NCBI GenBank assembly: GCA_964461135.1
Contig: CAYWTB010000117.1
Coordinates: 1-12,738 of the forward strand
Reading direction: 5' to 3'
Length of the DNA stretch: 12,738 nucleotides
DNA from: RQOF01 sp964461135
GTDB lineage: Bacteria > Calditrichota > Calditrichia > RBG-13-44-9
The position numbers and the translations under genes are program-made. The notes beneath the pieces were generated by a model, which was given only the letters and a program-made list of their open reading frames with translations, ran no database searches and was not told the origin of the DNA. Shown one piece after another: positions 12,724-12,738 of the stretch (positions are counted from its first letter, which is position 1; each line of letters starts with the position of its first letter).

Positions 12724-12738
12724 ACGTGTACTTATGTA

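Overview
The window looks like a piece of a bacterial chromosome, probably from the FCB side of the tree (Bacteroidota, Ignavibacteriota, Calditrichota, Marinimicrobia or a neighbour). The main clue is the etfB-etfA-acyl-CoA dehydrogenase block. Its long EtfB (296 aa) and long dehydrogenase (573 aa with a C-terminal helical extension) are of the type I associate with those phyla. Promoter-like sites match the sigma-70 pattern and most good genes have clear GGAG or GAGG ribosome binding sites. Spacers are long, and several hold what look like remnants of genes, so some gene decay is likely. The taxonomic placement is inference.

Left part (1-2226): two minus-strand genes. The first is a winged-helix HTH_42 (AlkZ/YcaQ-related) protein that seems to lack the usual catalytic QxQ motif. 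The second is an M55 (DppA-type) D-aminopeptidase with all zinc ligands and an N-terminal signal peptide. A 483-base spacer follows.

Integron-integrase part (2227-4010): a complete tyrosine recombinase with the extra domain that defines integron integrases (IntI) is read to the right. It has its own TTGAC-type promoter and a long leader. The two genes on its 5' side are read away from it, as cassettes would be. No convincing attC site is visible, so this may be a solo or ancestral integrase. A candidate attI core and a 14-codon ORF with a strong ribosome binding site lie in the spacer.

Middle part (4011-7661): the etfB-etfA-acd operon, with 9-base gaps that each carry the same TAGAGGAC stop/ribosome-binding arrangement. 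It probably couples acyl-CoA oxidation (or enoyl-CoA reduction) to electron carriers. A weak terminator follows.

Right part (7662-12196): a decayed ORF that ends in an ATGA overlap with a Gfo/Idh/MocA oxidoreductase. Then comes a compact run of an FabI-like SDR reductase, a HAD 5'-nucleotidase (ATGA overlap), a 35-residue extremely basic peptide and a CDF metal transporter with a doubled cytoplasmic domain.

End (12197-12738): an AT-rich non-coding tail. It holds a 136-bp MITE-like or REP-like element with 16-bp inverted ends and a 5-bp ATTAG flank repeat, a degenerate second hairpin, a 14-bp tandem duplication and a near-consensus promoter pointing out of the window. I saw no tRNA, rRNA or CRISPR array.
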